Assembly: GCA_028023455.1 (NCBI GenBank)
Contig: JAQFVV010012506.1
Coordinates: 3,716,714 to 3,780,713 of the forward strand
Origin: Epiperipatus broadwayi
Lineage: Eukaryota; Onychophora; Udeonychophora; Euonychophora; Peripatidae
DNA: 64,000 bases
Reading direction: 5' to 3'
The notes beneath the pieces were generated by a model. That model was not told the DNA's origin and made no database searches. It saw nothing but the letters and a program-made list of their open reading frames with translations. Below are positions 1 through 11,220 of the stretch, one piece after another. The position numbers and the translations under genes were made by a program. Numbering within the stretch: the stretch's first letter is position 1; each line of letters starts with the position of its first letter.

Positions 1-3000
1 TGTGTAATTTTTTATCCAAGGACAGATTTTTTTTTAAGTAACCAAGTATTACGACTAAATAACGACACTTGATTATTATTGAGGATATTTTCATTGTTTA
101 TAAAATGCATATAAACATTCTATTTTTATATTTAATATCAAATAAATTATTCTTTATCTGTCAATGCTCAAGTCTTTTTAGTGAAGATTTCCAATATACA
201 ATTCTTTGACAATTATTATGGAGAAGAAAGTAAATTATGAATTGCACAAAAATTATTTAATATTCATGAAAATAATAATAATAATAATAATTCCTATTAT
301 CACAAGAACAGTCAATTAAATCTCAATCCATCATTTTTCATCTGATTGCATAAAAGAATAATAGATATAAGAAAACAACATCACTGACCAGATATTACAA
401 ATGATTGATAAGAACAATTTAATGATTATTCATTGAAATTCTGTACACATAAAGTATAACTTAACAATTAACTTTAAATACAATTCAGATATATATAATT
501 CACAATATTCAATACCTATAATTTGCAAACAAATGTGTCTATAGATACATAATTTTAATATCACAATATTATATATGCTTAAAAAATGAGGTTATTTTTC
601 ATTATAATAATCATATAAGATCACTTTTATTAATGAGTAACTTATCTAGCAATATATTTTATAATAAAAAGTACTAATATCTTTATTTATTTTACTATTT
701 TTTTAATTTTATGGCTAAAACAAATAAATAATTATTATTTGCTTTTTGCAAATTTTACACTCCAATTTATATCAAAATTTATAAATCATTGCCATTAATA
801 CTTTTAGGAGAAATCTTTTTAAAATGTGCACACTAACACACACATAAAAAACAAATACTTTTTAAAAAAAGTGTAGGAAAATAAAAAAAAGTTTAAGGGT
901 GTGAAATATATCTGAAATTAGGAAAGGGAACTTAATCTTTAAATCAATTTAAGTATTTATGAAACAATTCCTGTTAAATTTTTTAATAAAAAGTATTAAA
1001 ATATGACATATTTTTAAAAAGTATGAAGAATTATCAATGTAGAAAATGAAGCCATGAAATAATAGTATACTTTTTATGCCACGACTGCAGGACAAAGAAA
1101 ATGGATGGAGAATTTGGGATAACAATTTATTACTTATATATAGAAAGTTAACTATAAATTTTAAAAAAATCCTACTCTTCATGTTTTATTTGGAATATTC
1201 CATTTTATATATATATAAAAAATATTATTATTTAAAGGTATATACAAAACTTGGGAATAAAATATAAATCTGAAAATTGAATTGCAAATTGTTAAAAACT
1301 ATTGTTATAGACAGAGAAAAGTGAATCTATTTGTTGGCTAATTAAACTTTAGTAAAATTCACAGTTGTTCATCCATATATATATATTGTACAAACAGAAC
1401 TTGAAATAAATTGTTAATAAATAACTAAATGGTAATTCTTTGTAAAAGGAAAAAAAATGTCTAGCAATTTTCTTACTATTTATTTCAGGATGATTTTTAA
1501 AAATATGTTACTGTATTAAAATTATGATTTGTTATTTCTGGAAGTCATGTTTAGTCAAGCATCAAAAAGCTGAGCATAACAGTTTCATTGAATTGATCAA
1601 ACTAAAATATTTTTTTTATTCTCTTAATTTATATGATTTTGAAGGGAATGGGAGCTGAAAGTCATTAAGTCTTGTCACACACAATGTTTTGACTATGCTC
1701 TGAACTTATATTCCATTTTATCAAAGAAATAAATGACAATACCATGTGTAGCATTAAAAAAAAATAGTATGTATTAATACTTATTGAATTTGAAGCCCTC
1801 AAATGATTTATTTTTTGTATTCAATATATTGCATTGACAATATATTTTTATATTACTTACCAGTAATTCTCTGGCTTCTTTTTTTTTAAAAAAATATTAT
1901 CTAGAATTTCTCTTTCCATTTCGTTGATTTGTTTTCATAAAATAATAATAATAATTTTTGTGTAAGGTTTCAAAAAAAAAAAAATCACGTGATATAGGGA
2001 TAAAACAGATTTTATGTTCAGTGAAGATACAGATGTGAAAGTAAGATAGATCTGCATTAAATGGAGCCTTAGAAAATAAATTATAAGTATTAATCAATAT
2101 GAAATTACAGAAAGAAAAAATGTTAAATATGGTATTGGTCATCTTTATATGTGTGCAAGAAGTTAAGAATGAAAAAATAATTTCTTTTAATTATCCCTAA
2201 GTAATAATAAGTAAAAAATTAGATTAATTATCATTTATTGGGAAAAGGAAAGATGAAAAGAAAGAAAATACAGTACTTTGGTATTATTTCTGCTATGATG
2301 CTCTGATGATGTTTTCATCCCATAATAATTATTCAAAGTTTCAATTTATGATGTCATGGCAACTAAGAATCCTGACATGACTATCCATGTCAATTAAACT
2401 GTATCTTTTCTTTCCATTTTAGATGATATTAAACAGTTCACTCCACCATAGTGACTTTTTTCCTCCCATAATATAATACATCTCTCACATCATTTGTAAG
2501 TCATACGATTTTATATTTAAAAATACATTTACTGTATATATTTGTGTTTTGGTTTTTGCTTTTTTTTTTTTTTTGGTAAAACTGTTTGATTTTTTTTTTA
2601 AATATTTAAGATATAATAATAAACTTGCAGCAAATATATCATAGTATTTGTAAGAAATTTTTTATTTATTTAAAAATACAGTGATAAAAATTTTTATATT
2701 ATGGATTTTTTTAAAAAAAAAGATATTTAAAATATAAGGCTAAACTTACAGTTCACCATTTTTAGAAAAATGTAACAACTTTATCTTACAGTTCACCTTT
2801 TTTTTTTTTAGGTTAAAGAAATAAGCAATCTAAAATTTTGTTACAAGTCACCATTTAAAAAATGTTTCAGGGTTTTTTTTTTATATTTCTTTCATTTTCC
2901 ATAATGAATATAACTCTCCACCATTGAAAAGTACGTCTTTTTTTTTTAAGATTTGAAGTTTGCTATTATATGTGGGATATGATGGCGCAAAGCGCTATAG

Positions 3001-4338
3001 TATGCCAGGAAGGGAAGTACAGCTTTGATGACACATAGTGTCATACTAAAAAAGCACAACTCATAAGTACTTGTTTTATTTAGTATCATAATATCTTTTT
3101 TTCATTTTTTCATAATGAATATATGTCTCCATTATTTTTTTTACATTTGAACTTTTATATTACATGTGCTATGACATATTGTCAAAAATAATGCCTCCAT
3201 GAGATCTGCAGAAAAATTTTATTGATTAAGTTTATTTGCACATTCCTTGCAGGGGATATTTTACACATATCACAAACTTAGAATAATACATCATAGTAGG
3301 AATGATACCAAAGTATCAAAAATACAGTAAATTGTTTTAGTATACTTAAAATTAATTTTAGTGTTACAAATTTTCAGATATTATAAAAAGACTAAATCTT
3401 ACTTTTAGAATGTGGATTCAGAATATTAACATACAAAAGTGCATTCTGTAATTTAAAAAAAGGAAAGGAATTATTAAAATTAAAGTAAGCATAATAAATT
3501 TTTCCTCAATTATTAAGCTTATATATCAACAATATTAAATAAAAAATTTTGTATGTTTAGAAAAACAATTTAATTGAACTAAAGGGAACATCTCTTATTA
3601 TTAAATGACTTGAGAATTAAGCAATTAAGTTATTTATGGGATAGCAAAGCAAATGAGATTATACACTTATTCCAAAGTCAAATTATGATGTAAAACAAAC
3701 ACCAAATATTTTAAATGGAAACTTATTCTTATGAAGGAGAATCCACCAAGAAAACTGATAGAGTAAGGAAAGATCAAAAGGTTAAACCAATAATAGTGAA
3801 GAGATTAACTATTTCAGAAAGCCAAAGAATAGTTTATTTATAAGTTACTATTAAAGTGCATAAATTGAGACGATAATACATATCATTATTATGTTTTTCC
3901 TATAATTGCAATGTTTTTATCACTATTATGAGTAATATAATCACAGTTTATTGAGGTATCTATATTTGGGTTGGATATTTATATCAACCTATACAATTGC
4001 TAGAAAAAAAAGAAAAACATCCAGTCAAAGATTTTGAAGTTTGGTATTTGCTCACATTTGTGATGAGTTGAAAACTGGTCTGTTAATCCAATGATTCTAA
4101 AAAGATGATAAAAAGTTATATGGAACTCTTAAGATTGATTACAATCTGAAATTGGACCTATACCAAGTTAATTCTGAACAAAAGAATTAAAACAGTACTT
4201 GAGAATGAAAAAATTGTTCAAAGATTAATTTATCTGGGTAGGATTTTTCCTTCTATTTACATATATAAAAAGACTTAAAATTTAATTCTTTCATAATTGT
4301 AATATTGAAAGTATTTGATATTAAAATATATGTATTTT
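1..4338. other. AT-rich non-coding DNA, no gene recognised
   Basis: Long A and T runs, short AT dinucleotide tracts and a (AAT)n tract near 275-290. Open frames here are short, rich in Ile, Lys, Asn, Phe and Tyr, and show no domain I recognise, so I treat them as chance frames. The only structure I could support is a pair of imperfect direct repeats near 2.9-3.2 kb, listed separately. It could be the intron of a gene whose exons lie elsewhere. Confidence 0.6.
2886..3178. repeat. Imperfect direct repeat pair, about 85-100 bp per copy
   Basis: Positions 2886-2985 and 3096-3178 share a run of similar sequence. Each has a T-rich start, CATAATGAATATA, a CTCCA-type word, a T run, ATTTGAA and a TATTA-TGTG stretch. 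The segment between them holds small palindromes (GCGCAAAGCGC, TGACACATAGTGTCA). This could be a local tandem duplication or two copies of an old mobile repeat. The family is not recognised. Confidence 0.4.
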
Positions 4339-4368
4339 ACGTCCCGGTCGATGCTATGACACTTTAAA
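4339..4368 (+). mobile_element. 3' fragment of the tRNA-like SINE family
   Basis: About 30 bp match the 3' end of the SINE family seen complete at 6481 and 43626. It has a CCCGGTCG-type stretch, then the conserved GATGCTATGACA and an A/T-rich tail. The tRNA-like head is missing, so this is either a 5'-truncated or a decayed copy. The call rests on comparison with the other copies in the window. Confidence 0.5.
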
Positions 4369-4695
4369 TATATATATATGTATTTTTTATTATTTATTTA
4401 TGTAAGCATTATTTTATTAATGATTGTCATATGTTTATGTGTAAGAACAATAAATATCCCATATATATTTCAGAGCTGTATTCAATATTAAAATGTCATT
4501 TTGCACAAGAAAATAGACAATAGAGATACATGTGGATGCAAAGTTATCGATATTTCTAAGCTATATATTTCTATATTTAATGTTTCACGATTTTAATGTG
4601 TCATTGAAATCAATCTTATTTTAGTTTAATTCTTTATTCTTATGTGGGTTTTAAACTATATATTATAATGGTCAGAGTGAATTGATATTGGAGTC

Positions 4696-4775
4696 TTACC
4701 GTATCTGCCATACAAGGGCCCACCAGGCCATTCGAACCTGGGAAATTTATATAGTAGGCAGATACTTACAGTAAG
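4696..4775 (-). other. tRNA-like B-box segment enclosed by a short inverted repeat
   Basis: On the - strand, CCCAGGTTCGAATGG resembles a pol III B box (consensus GGTTCGANNCC). It is enclosed by GTATCTGCC (4701-4709) and its reverse complement GGCAGATAC (4757-4765), and the pairing continues weakly as CTTAC/GTAAG. No clear A box was identified. It may be a remnant of a SINE or tRNA pseudogene, or a chance fold. Confidence 0.3.
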
Positions 4776-6480
4776 ATCCAAAATTTTTAAATAAATACAA
4801 CCGAAATGCCCCAGTCACTAGCTCGCGGAGCAGCAGAGATAATATATATTTTATTATAAAGAAAGAAGATAATAAAAAATAAGAATAAGCCACTGCCAGA
4901 TTAACAATACACAGAAACATTAATTTTGCACATATATAAAATTTAGAATTCTTTACTTTTGTATAACTTTTACTTTAGAACTTAATTTAATTTAAACTTT
5001 AACCTTTTATTTTAGAAATTCGCACAGATGAATTTTATATCTTATTAGAGTGTTGAGTATGGATAGACTACATAGATTGCACTTGAAAAAGAAAATATTC
5101 TATATCCCTTATTTAATCCCAGACCAAAAGTTCGCAGTCAAATTAACGTCAATCTATCTGATATATCAATGTATTCAATGCAGCATGAATATGACAGCAC
5201 AATACTTTATTGTCAGAAATGTATATCTGAACAGCGTGGTTATAGAAGAAATTGTCTCTCGTCCAGTACAGGAATGCTATGTCTGTCTGACGAGAAGAAC
5301 AATAAAAAAAACTCCATAGGAAGGGATTGCAGTCCTTTTTGACAACTTATGATCCCATTCCATAGGCTAAGGGATGATCCAAGGAGCAGGGAATACCGTC
5401 TGACTCCAATGGTCAATAAGAAATAGGCTTATTTTGCCCAAGTGTGGCGTATAATGTGATCCTGCACATAGCAGATCTTCATGCTACATTTACTAATTAC
5501 ACCAATACATCCAACCCATTAACCCAATTTAACTGTGAAGCAAATAACCTAAGATCAACTCTCCCTTTAATTAAACTAACATAACTTTACAATCTATGCA
5601 ACCTTCTACACCCAACTTAAATTTAACATTTATTAAAAGTTTAGCCTAGCAGAAAACAAAATCATAATAAACACCTAAAAGAACAACAACAAAAAAATTA
5701 ATGGAAATGATTTTAAAACTACATATGATAAAAGTAATTATTAATAAATGATTTAGTTGGTCAGATAGGGATTTATATTTCTGTTTAAATACTGGAAAAG
5801 TTTTGTAGTTAAAGTTCATTAGTTATATAGAATTCTTACAGTTTTAAAAGAGAAAGTCCATATTTTTTTTGTTGCTTATAATTTGGATCCCTTTGTTTCT
5901 AATTCCCACGATGTCCTGGGGAGATCGGTATGTGGTTTGCGATTCTATTAGTATTCATCCAGAGATCCTTTACTGTCACTGGTATATTTCTTTGCAAGCC
6001 TTTATTGCAGGACACTGATGTCCTGGGGTCCACAATATAGGAAAACAATATTTCATTTTTTCTTTTAGAAAAACTGAAGGGATTGAAAGTGTGTCTTTTC
6101 AATCCCTTCTCCTTCAACTCTCCTGGACTTAACACATATAGCACACATCTAAATTTATTTCCAATCTTTTCTTTTTATATTAAAATTACAGATTGACTGA
6201 ACATGATGATGATGATGATTCTTTCACTGTGGTCCATTTTCCTGAGGGATTTTTTTATTGGCTATTCTGTTTTTATTGTTTTTCTCTCCTATCTGACCTT
6301 TAATTATAAATTTTGAGATGCCCAAGGGCTAGTTTACTTAAGACTACTTAAAAATAATCATTTCCATTTTTAGCCTTTTTACACAATAGAATTAATTACA
6401 TTTTGTATATTTTTAAAGATATAATTTTATCTTTAAATCTTTGTTTTTGCTGAAAATTTAGTTTTAAAATACTTTTTTTT
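4776..6480. other. Non-coding region, no gene recognised
   Basis: Base composition is somewhat richer in G+C around 5040-5500 and 5880-6150 than in the flanks. An 89-codon open frame at 5050-5319 and an 81-codon one on the - strand at 5899-6144 show no family signature, and I do not call them genes. The word GATGTCCTGGGG occurs twice (about 5909 and 6018). A perfect 13-bp hairpin lies at 6076-6109. Confidence 0.5.
6076..6109. repeat. Perfect 13-bp hairpin
   Basis: GAAGGGATTGAAA at 6076-6088 is followed after 8 bases by its exact reverse complement TTTCAATCCCTTC at 6097-6109. The stem is unusually GC-containing for this window. There is no adjacent gene, so a terminator role has no support. 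It may be part of a decayed element. Confidence 0.6.
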
Positions 6481-6594
6481 GTCAAGCGTTGTTTGCTGAG
6501 AGGTCATCTCACCCGCCTTGCAAGCAAATAGTTGGTTGCAGACAGGTGTGGGTTCGCATCCAGGCCGATGCTATGACATATGAGAAAAAAAAAT
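6481..6594 (+). mobile_element. tRNA-derived SINE, family A, near-complete copy
   Basis: A tRNA-like head has an A-box-like TTGCTGAGAGG, an anticodon-arm-like CTTGCAAG and a strong B box GGTTCGCATCC. It ends with the family signature CCGATGCTATGACATA and an A-rich tail. A box, B box and A tail are what pol III-transcribed, LINE-mobilised SINEs show. Related copies in the window lie at 4339, 8865, 29488, 43626 and 62990. The short body (about 100 bp) leaves little beyond the tRNA part. Which tRNA it came from is uncertain. Confidence 0.75.
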
Positions 6595-7043
6595 ATTTTT
6601 TTTTTAATAAAGTTTTCTTTTAATAATTTTCTATCTGTGTGATTTTATATATATACGAGTTAAGATGACTTTTAATTTTTAAAAACAAATTTTTATTTGC
6701 AAACTTTTATTTTAAATTTCTAATTTTATTTAAAATGTGTGCCCATTACAATATATTATTATGTAGTCATTAGATACCTACTCTCATTCTTAAAATTGTG
6801 CTAGTTAACCAAATAAGTGATAAGAAATTAATATTTAAAAGGGTTAAGAACTTATTGTGTAATCAGCCAATTTAAGATATTAAATGATGGTTTTCTTTAT
6901 GAATAAAGACAGTTATTTTAAAACAAACTTAAGATGATTCTTGCTAAATAATCTTTGGAAATTGCTAAATGAATTTATATATTAATGTAATACCAATATG
7001 TGTTCTAAACTTTATTAATTATGTATAATAAATTTTGCATATA

Positions 7044-8014
7044 CACCTGGGTCTCATTTTTTGCGGTAGATAGGTTCCCCAGAAAACCCGCATTAAAAAA
7101 ATCACACAAAAATAGACTTAACTTACCTTGAAAAATGGGGGATAGGGTCTGTAATTTTCAGAATTCGCATAAAAGCAAAGCAACAAAGAAAAATTACTTT
7201 AAAATTCGCATTAAAAAAATAAGCAAATAAAGTATGACTAATAAAAAATTTCAAATATTTTAAAAAAATAATACAAGACAAACTTTTTTTTACTTTTTTT
7301 ATTAACTACAATATTTAATTTTTCATGCATATTTTAATCATTAATGCTAGCGTTCATTTGTAAACTGGTAAGAAATCAGATTTGATGTGATGTGATGTAT
7401 TGTGGCTTCTCCTTAAATGAAGTCAAGAATCTCTCAGCAATTATGCCCAGATAAACCTTTTAGCCACTTTATTTTTATTCGTGATGTGATGTACAACTAG
7501 CCCACTTTCAGTCTTATGCTGTGTTAATAGTTTTCTGTTTCTATATTAAAAAAAATGATATCGAAATCAAAACAAAAAGATTATACATTAACATTAGAAA
7601 GATTATTTTCAGTTTATAAAATCTTCATTTTTTATTTTAAAAATCTAAAAGATTATTTATTTCTGTTATGTATAACAAAATATACGTTTTAAAAGTTTAA
7701 TTTTTTTGAATATTTATTGCGATATTTTTATATGTAAATATAAATCTATTATTATTATTTACTCATTGGTATAAATAGGTTATTTGCATAGAAGCTCAAA
7801 TTCTAAATACAGCTTCAGGCCATATTCACGTTAGCTGCTAATATAACATATTTTTGGGAAAAAAAAAAGTATTTCAAGTGAAAATAAGTTATTAATAATT
7901 TAAATTTCTTGATATCTAATAAATTAGTGAAATATGAACGATATTAAGAAGAAACATGAATTGCATAACTTCAAAATCACATTAAAATAATCCACATAAA
8001 ATGAGATCCAGGTG
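7044..8014. mobile_element. Non-autonomous TA-flanked DNA transposon, copy 1
   Basis: The ends are inverted repeats: CACCTGGGTCTCATTTT on the left and AAAATGAGATCCAGGTG on the right, flanked on both sides by TA. A second copy with the same termini and similar subterminal sequence is at 10266-11128. TA duplication and this TIR layout fit the Tc1/mariner/pogo group. No transposase frame is present, so it would depend on a helper. It carries a nested LINE 3' end at about 7384-7478 that copy 2 lacks. Confidence 0.8.
7384..7478 (-). mobile_element. Nested LINE 3' end, reverse orientation
   Basis: Reverse-complemented, this stretch matches the 3' end of the LINE copies at 39683-40695. It reads through AAAGTGGCTAA-type sequence, then GCTGAGA-TTC-TGA-TTC, AAGTCACA and a CATCACATCACATC tail. 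Words of the GATGTGATGTA type occur at both edges (about 7387-7400 and 7483-7493), suggesting a target duplication or tail repeat. Only about 95 bp are present, so it is a severely 5'-truncated LINE or a SINE that borrows this LINE tail. Confidence 0.6.
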
Positions 8015-8852
8015 TATATATATGTTGATATGCTTTACAAAATGTGTAATTTTTATGTAAGCATTATTTTTCATTTTCCATTCAGATTAGCCTCTTTTGC
8101 TGATTATTTTATTAGCCAAGTGAGGTAAAAGTCTAAACTTTTAATTGGTCAATTCACAAACTCAAATGTCAATTCACAAACTCAAGCATCAAAATATATT
8201 CATCTTTTAATATTATATTCACTTTAGTTTCATTTGTAAAAAGTATATTAATAATTTGTCAGGTTATGAAAGTGAACGAAAGTTTTTTCAAAAATAAGTT
8301 TTTATTTATAATTATAAAAATATTCGATAGCGGCAAATCTAAAATGAACATTACTCACCAACCAAAAAGTTTTGCTGACATCAGTGATTTCTTTCCCAAT
8401 TTTATGTTGCAGAAAAGTAAATAATTTTTGCTAAAGTCTTAGCTATTTTTCTAAAATAATTTTATTTTTAGCATATTTTATCAAAATAATTTATAATTTG
8501 TCAAAAAATACTTTTAAAATGATCTAAAACATCCGTTTATCATTTTTGAAATGAAAGAAAAGAAATCGTAATGCTTTAGTTATTGACAATCCATTTTCTT
8601 TGTTGTCGAAAGTTAACAACCAATCAGAATCAAGAACGGACAGCCCTCTTCCTTTATTAGATTTTCAACATCAGTTTTATTGATTTTTTACTTGTAAAAT
8701 AATTCAAGAGAGGGAGCATCTTACGGAACTTTTTTTAACCTTTAAAAATAAAGCAAAATCTTAATGGTAGCATTAAAAATGACGGAATTAGAAAAACTTG
8801 AAGCCGATGTGAAACCGTCACATTTTTAGTTGTAACTAGCAAAAAATAGGTT
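8015..8852. other. Non-coding DNA, nothing recognised
   Basis: AT-rich sequence between the first CACCTGG element and the reverse SINE. CAATTCACAAACTCAA occurs twice near 8149-8185. No open frame with a recognisable domain was seen. Confidence 0.55.
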
Positions 8853-8864
8853 AATGCATTTTTT

Positions 8865-8963
8865 TTCCATATATCATAGCATCTGCCAGGAGGCGAACTC
8901 ACAACAACCAACTGCTTGCTTGCAAGATGGTTACGCTGACCTCTCAGCTAACAACGCTTGACG
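8865..8963 (-). mobile_element. tRNA-derived SINE, family A, with 12-bp target duplication
   Basis: In reverse orientation the copy has CGTTGTTAGCTGAGAGGTCAG-like A-box sequence, a TTGCAAGCAAG anticodon-arm region, a degenerate B box and the GATGCTATGATA 3' signature. AATGCATTTTTT flanks it at 8853-8864 and 8964-8975. A duplication of this length is what LINE-type target-primed insertion leaves, so the boundaries are well supported. Confidence 0.8.
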
Positions 8964-9110
8964 AATGCATTTTTTGAGGTTGTACAGTATAATCATAACT
9001 ATTTTTTTAACTCTGTATAATTTTTTATAGTTGCTATTATTAATATTAAATGATCTGATTGACATATTTCAGTGATTTGATAGTTGTGAATTATTGTTTG
9101 TAGTGTACCA

Positions 9111-9503
9111 AGCCTCCTTTATCATTTCTTTTCTATCAACTTGTTCTATATGTACCAGTTTGACATTCTGTGGGCCAAAAGAATATATGCAAGCAAAGGT
9201 ACAACATAGGCTTTAAAATCCACACTATCCTAAATAGACTAATAAACAACTCCAAAGGTAAATTGAAAAAAAGAATTTCCACAAATAATATGTGAAGTAC
9301 ATTTGAACAGACTAAAATATGAAGCAATATATTATGGGAAATTTCTATCCAATATCATCACATGGATATCACAGCACAAATACTTATATAAAATGGTAAA
9401 GCCAAAATGCAGCATACATGTCATGGTTCTTAGATCATGACTAGACAATGTCAAAATGGTATGCATAGAGTGTGATGATAGCAAAAGAAAGATAAAGGAG
9501 GCT
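9111..9503. mobile_element. Small element with 13-20 bp terminal inverted repeats
   Basis: AGCCTCCTTTATC begins at 9111 and its exact reverse complement GATAAAGGAGGCT ends at 9503. The similarity extends inward through a TTTCTTTT stretch. The interior (about 350 bp) has no recognisable coding capacity. The flanking bases do not show a convincing target duplication, so the superfamily is open. A MITE is the simplest reading. Confidence 0.55.
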
Positions 9504-10265
9504 CAATACATCACAAATAATAATGTAATAAACTGAAGATCAAATTGTATAATTATCACTATGTTTATGGTGCACAGCACCAAAAGAGCATTAAGCTGAA
9601 TGGAAATCCAGAAACACTGTAAATAGAAAAATATGCAAAGTTTATTTAGTGTAATGATAATTAAGTGCTAGTAGTCATTTGTAGCCATTGTTATCATGTA
9701 ATGTTATAGTTATAATATATTATAATATCTATAAATATTCGAGTGACCAAATTTCCAAACAATACAAATGTTAAAACACCAGCCTTCTTTATCAAACTAG
9801 TAATAGACCTAAAAACAATCATTTAAATATATTATCTATTAATCTTATAAAGATTATAAGTTCGAAAAGTGATTTTATAGACTGAACTTCATATCAAACA
9901 TCAGATATAAGCAATCTTTTTAAATAAACATTAATTTTCATATGAAAGAGTTAATTTATATTCATTTTAAAACCATTTGTGAAAGGATAATTGAATATAA
10001 ATTTAAAAAGTAGTAAATTTAGTAATTCACGTGAGTATATATATTTGAGCAACCAAATCATAGGTTGTTAATATTAATTAAAGCATCATCTTTTTTTAGT
10101 AATCTTTTTCTTTCAGGATTTTTTAAAATGAATAGAATTAAATCTATTGTGTGAAAATTAATACTTGACAACATTTAAAAAGACTTGTTTAGATCTGATT
10201 CTGAAATTCTTTCTAAATAAAATCAATTATCAAACTGATAATTTTTATAAGATTAAAAGATAGTA
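9504..10265. other. Non-coding DNA, nothing recognised
   Basis: AT-rich spacer between two mobile elements. No domain-bearing open frame, tRNA or clear repeat boundary was seen. Confidence 0.55.
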
Positions 10266-11128
10266 CACCTGGGTCTCGTTTTACGCGATAGATAGGTTCC
10301 TCAGAAAACACGCGCAAACGAAATCGTGCAAAAATAGACGTAACTTACATTGAAAAGGGGGGGATGCAGTCTGTGATTTTTCAAAATTTGCGTAAAAGCA
10401 AAGCACCAGTGTAAAATTACTTTAAAATTCGTGCAAAAAAAAAAAGGAAATGAAATATGACTAATAAAAAATTTCAAATTTGAAAAAAATTGATACAAGA
10501 CAAACTTTTTTTAATTATAATATTTAATTTTATTCAAAATAATATATTTTTATGCATAATTTACAGAACAGTAATTTACATTTTTTATACACGTTTTAAT
10601 TATTATGATTTTCTGGTGACAACGTAATTAGTAATTAATCTTTGAGACAATGATTTTATTAATTGTTTATGAAGCTCGCGATATCCAGACATAAACCATT
10701 TAGCTCTCGTTGGAATTTAAGAGCACGTTAATGATTAGTGTCATTAATAAGAAAATAATTGATTGCGTTCTTTTCTAAAAAGCAAAAACAAAATGTGATT
10801 TAAAATGCAAAATTAGCACGCCCAATGTTTGAACAAATTTACATTATAATCTTGTAAAATTTAATATGTGTATACATAAAATGTGGAAATCATGATTTTA
10901 ATTTCATTATTGCATAAAATCTTAATATTATAAAGCACTGAAAATATTGAAATTACTAAGATGAAAGTCGAATTCCAATAATGTGCTATTACTTTCAATA
11001 TAACATAAGTGCGCGAAATTTATTATTTAAAGTAATAGCGCATTATCGGAAATCGACTTCCGGTGAAACATGAATCGTGTAACTTCAAAATCATGTTAAA
11101 TAAGTCCACGTAAAAAGAGACCCAGGTG
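10266..11128. mobile_element. Non-autonomous TA-flanked DNA transposon, copy 2
   Basis: Begins CACCTGGGTCTCGTTTTACG and ends CGTAAAAAGAGACCCAGGTG, with TA on both sides. The termini and the next 150 bp match copy 1 at 7044-8014, including the AGATAGGTTCC and AAAATAGAC words. This copy keeps more CG dinucleotides in its TIRs than copy 1 (for example CACGCGCAAACG against CCCGCATT), which suggests it is younger or less decayed. No transposase frame was seen. Confidence 0.8.
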
Positions 11129-11220
11129 TATATGTAAATGGTCATTTTATGAATTGTGTTATTTTGAGAAAAAGGCTAATACGTTAATATAAGGAGTATG
11201 TAAATTAAGCAATCTAATAT

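Noticed and set aside
5050-5319. 89-codon + strand open frame with several Cys
   Set aside because: No domain, splice or regulatory support. Cys spacing does not form a known zinc motif, and the frame lies between repeats.
6481-6594. Functional tRNA gene
   Set aside because: A and B boxes are present but the arms do not form a proper cloverleaf, and the sequence recurs as a dispersed family with target duplications.
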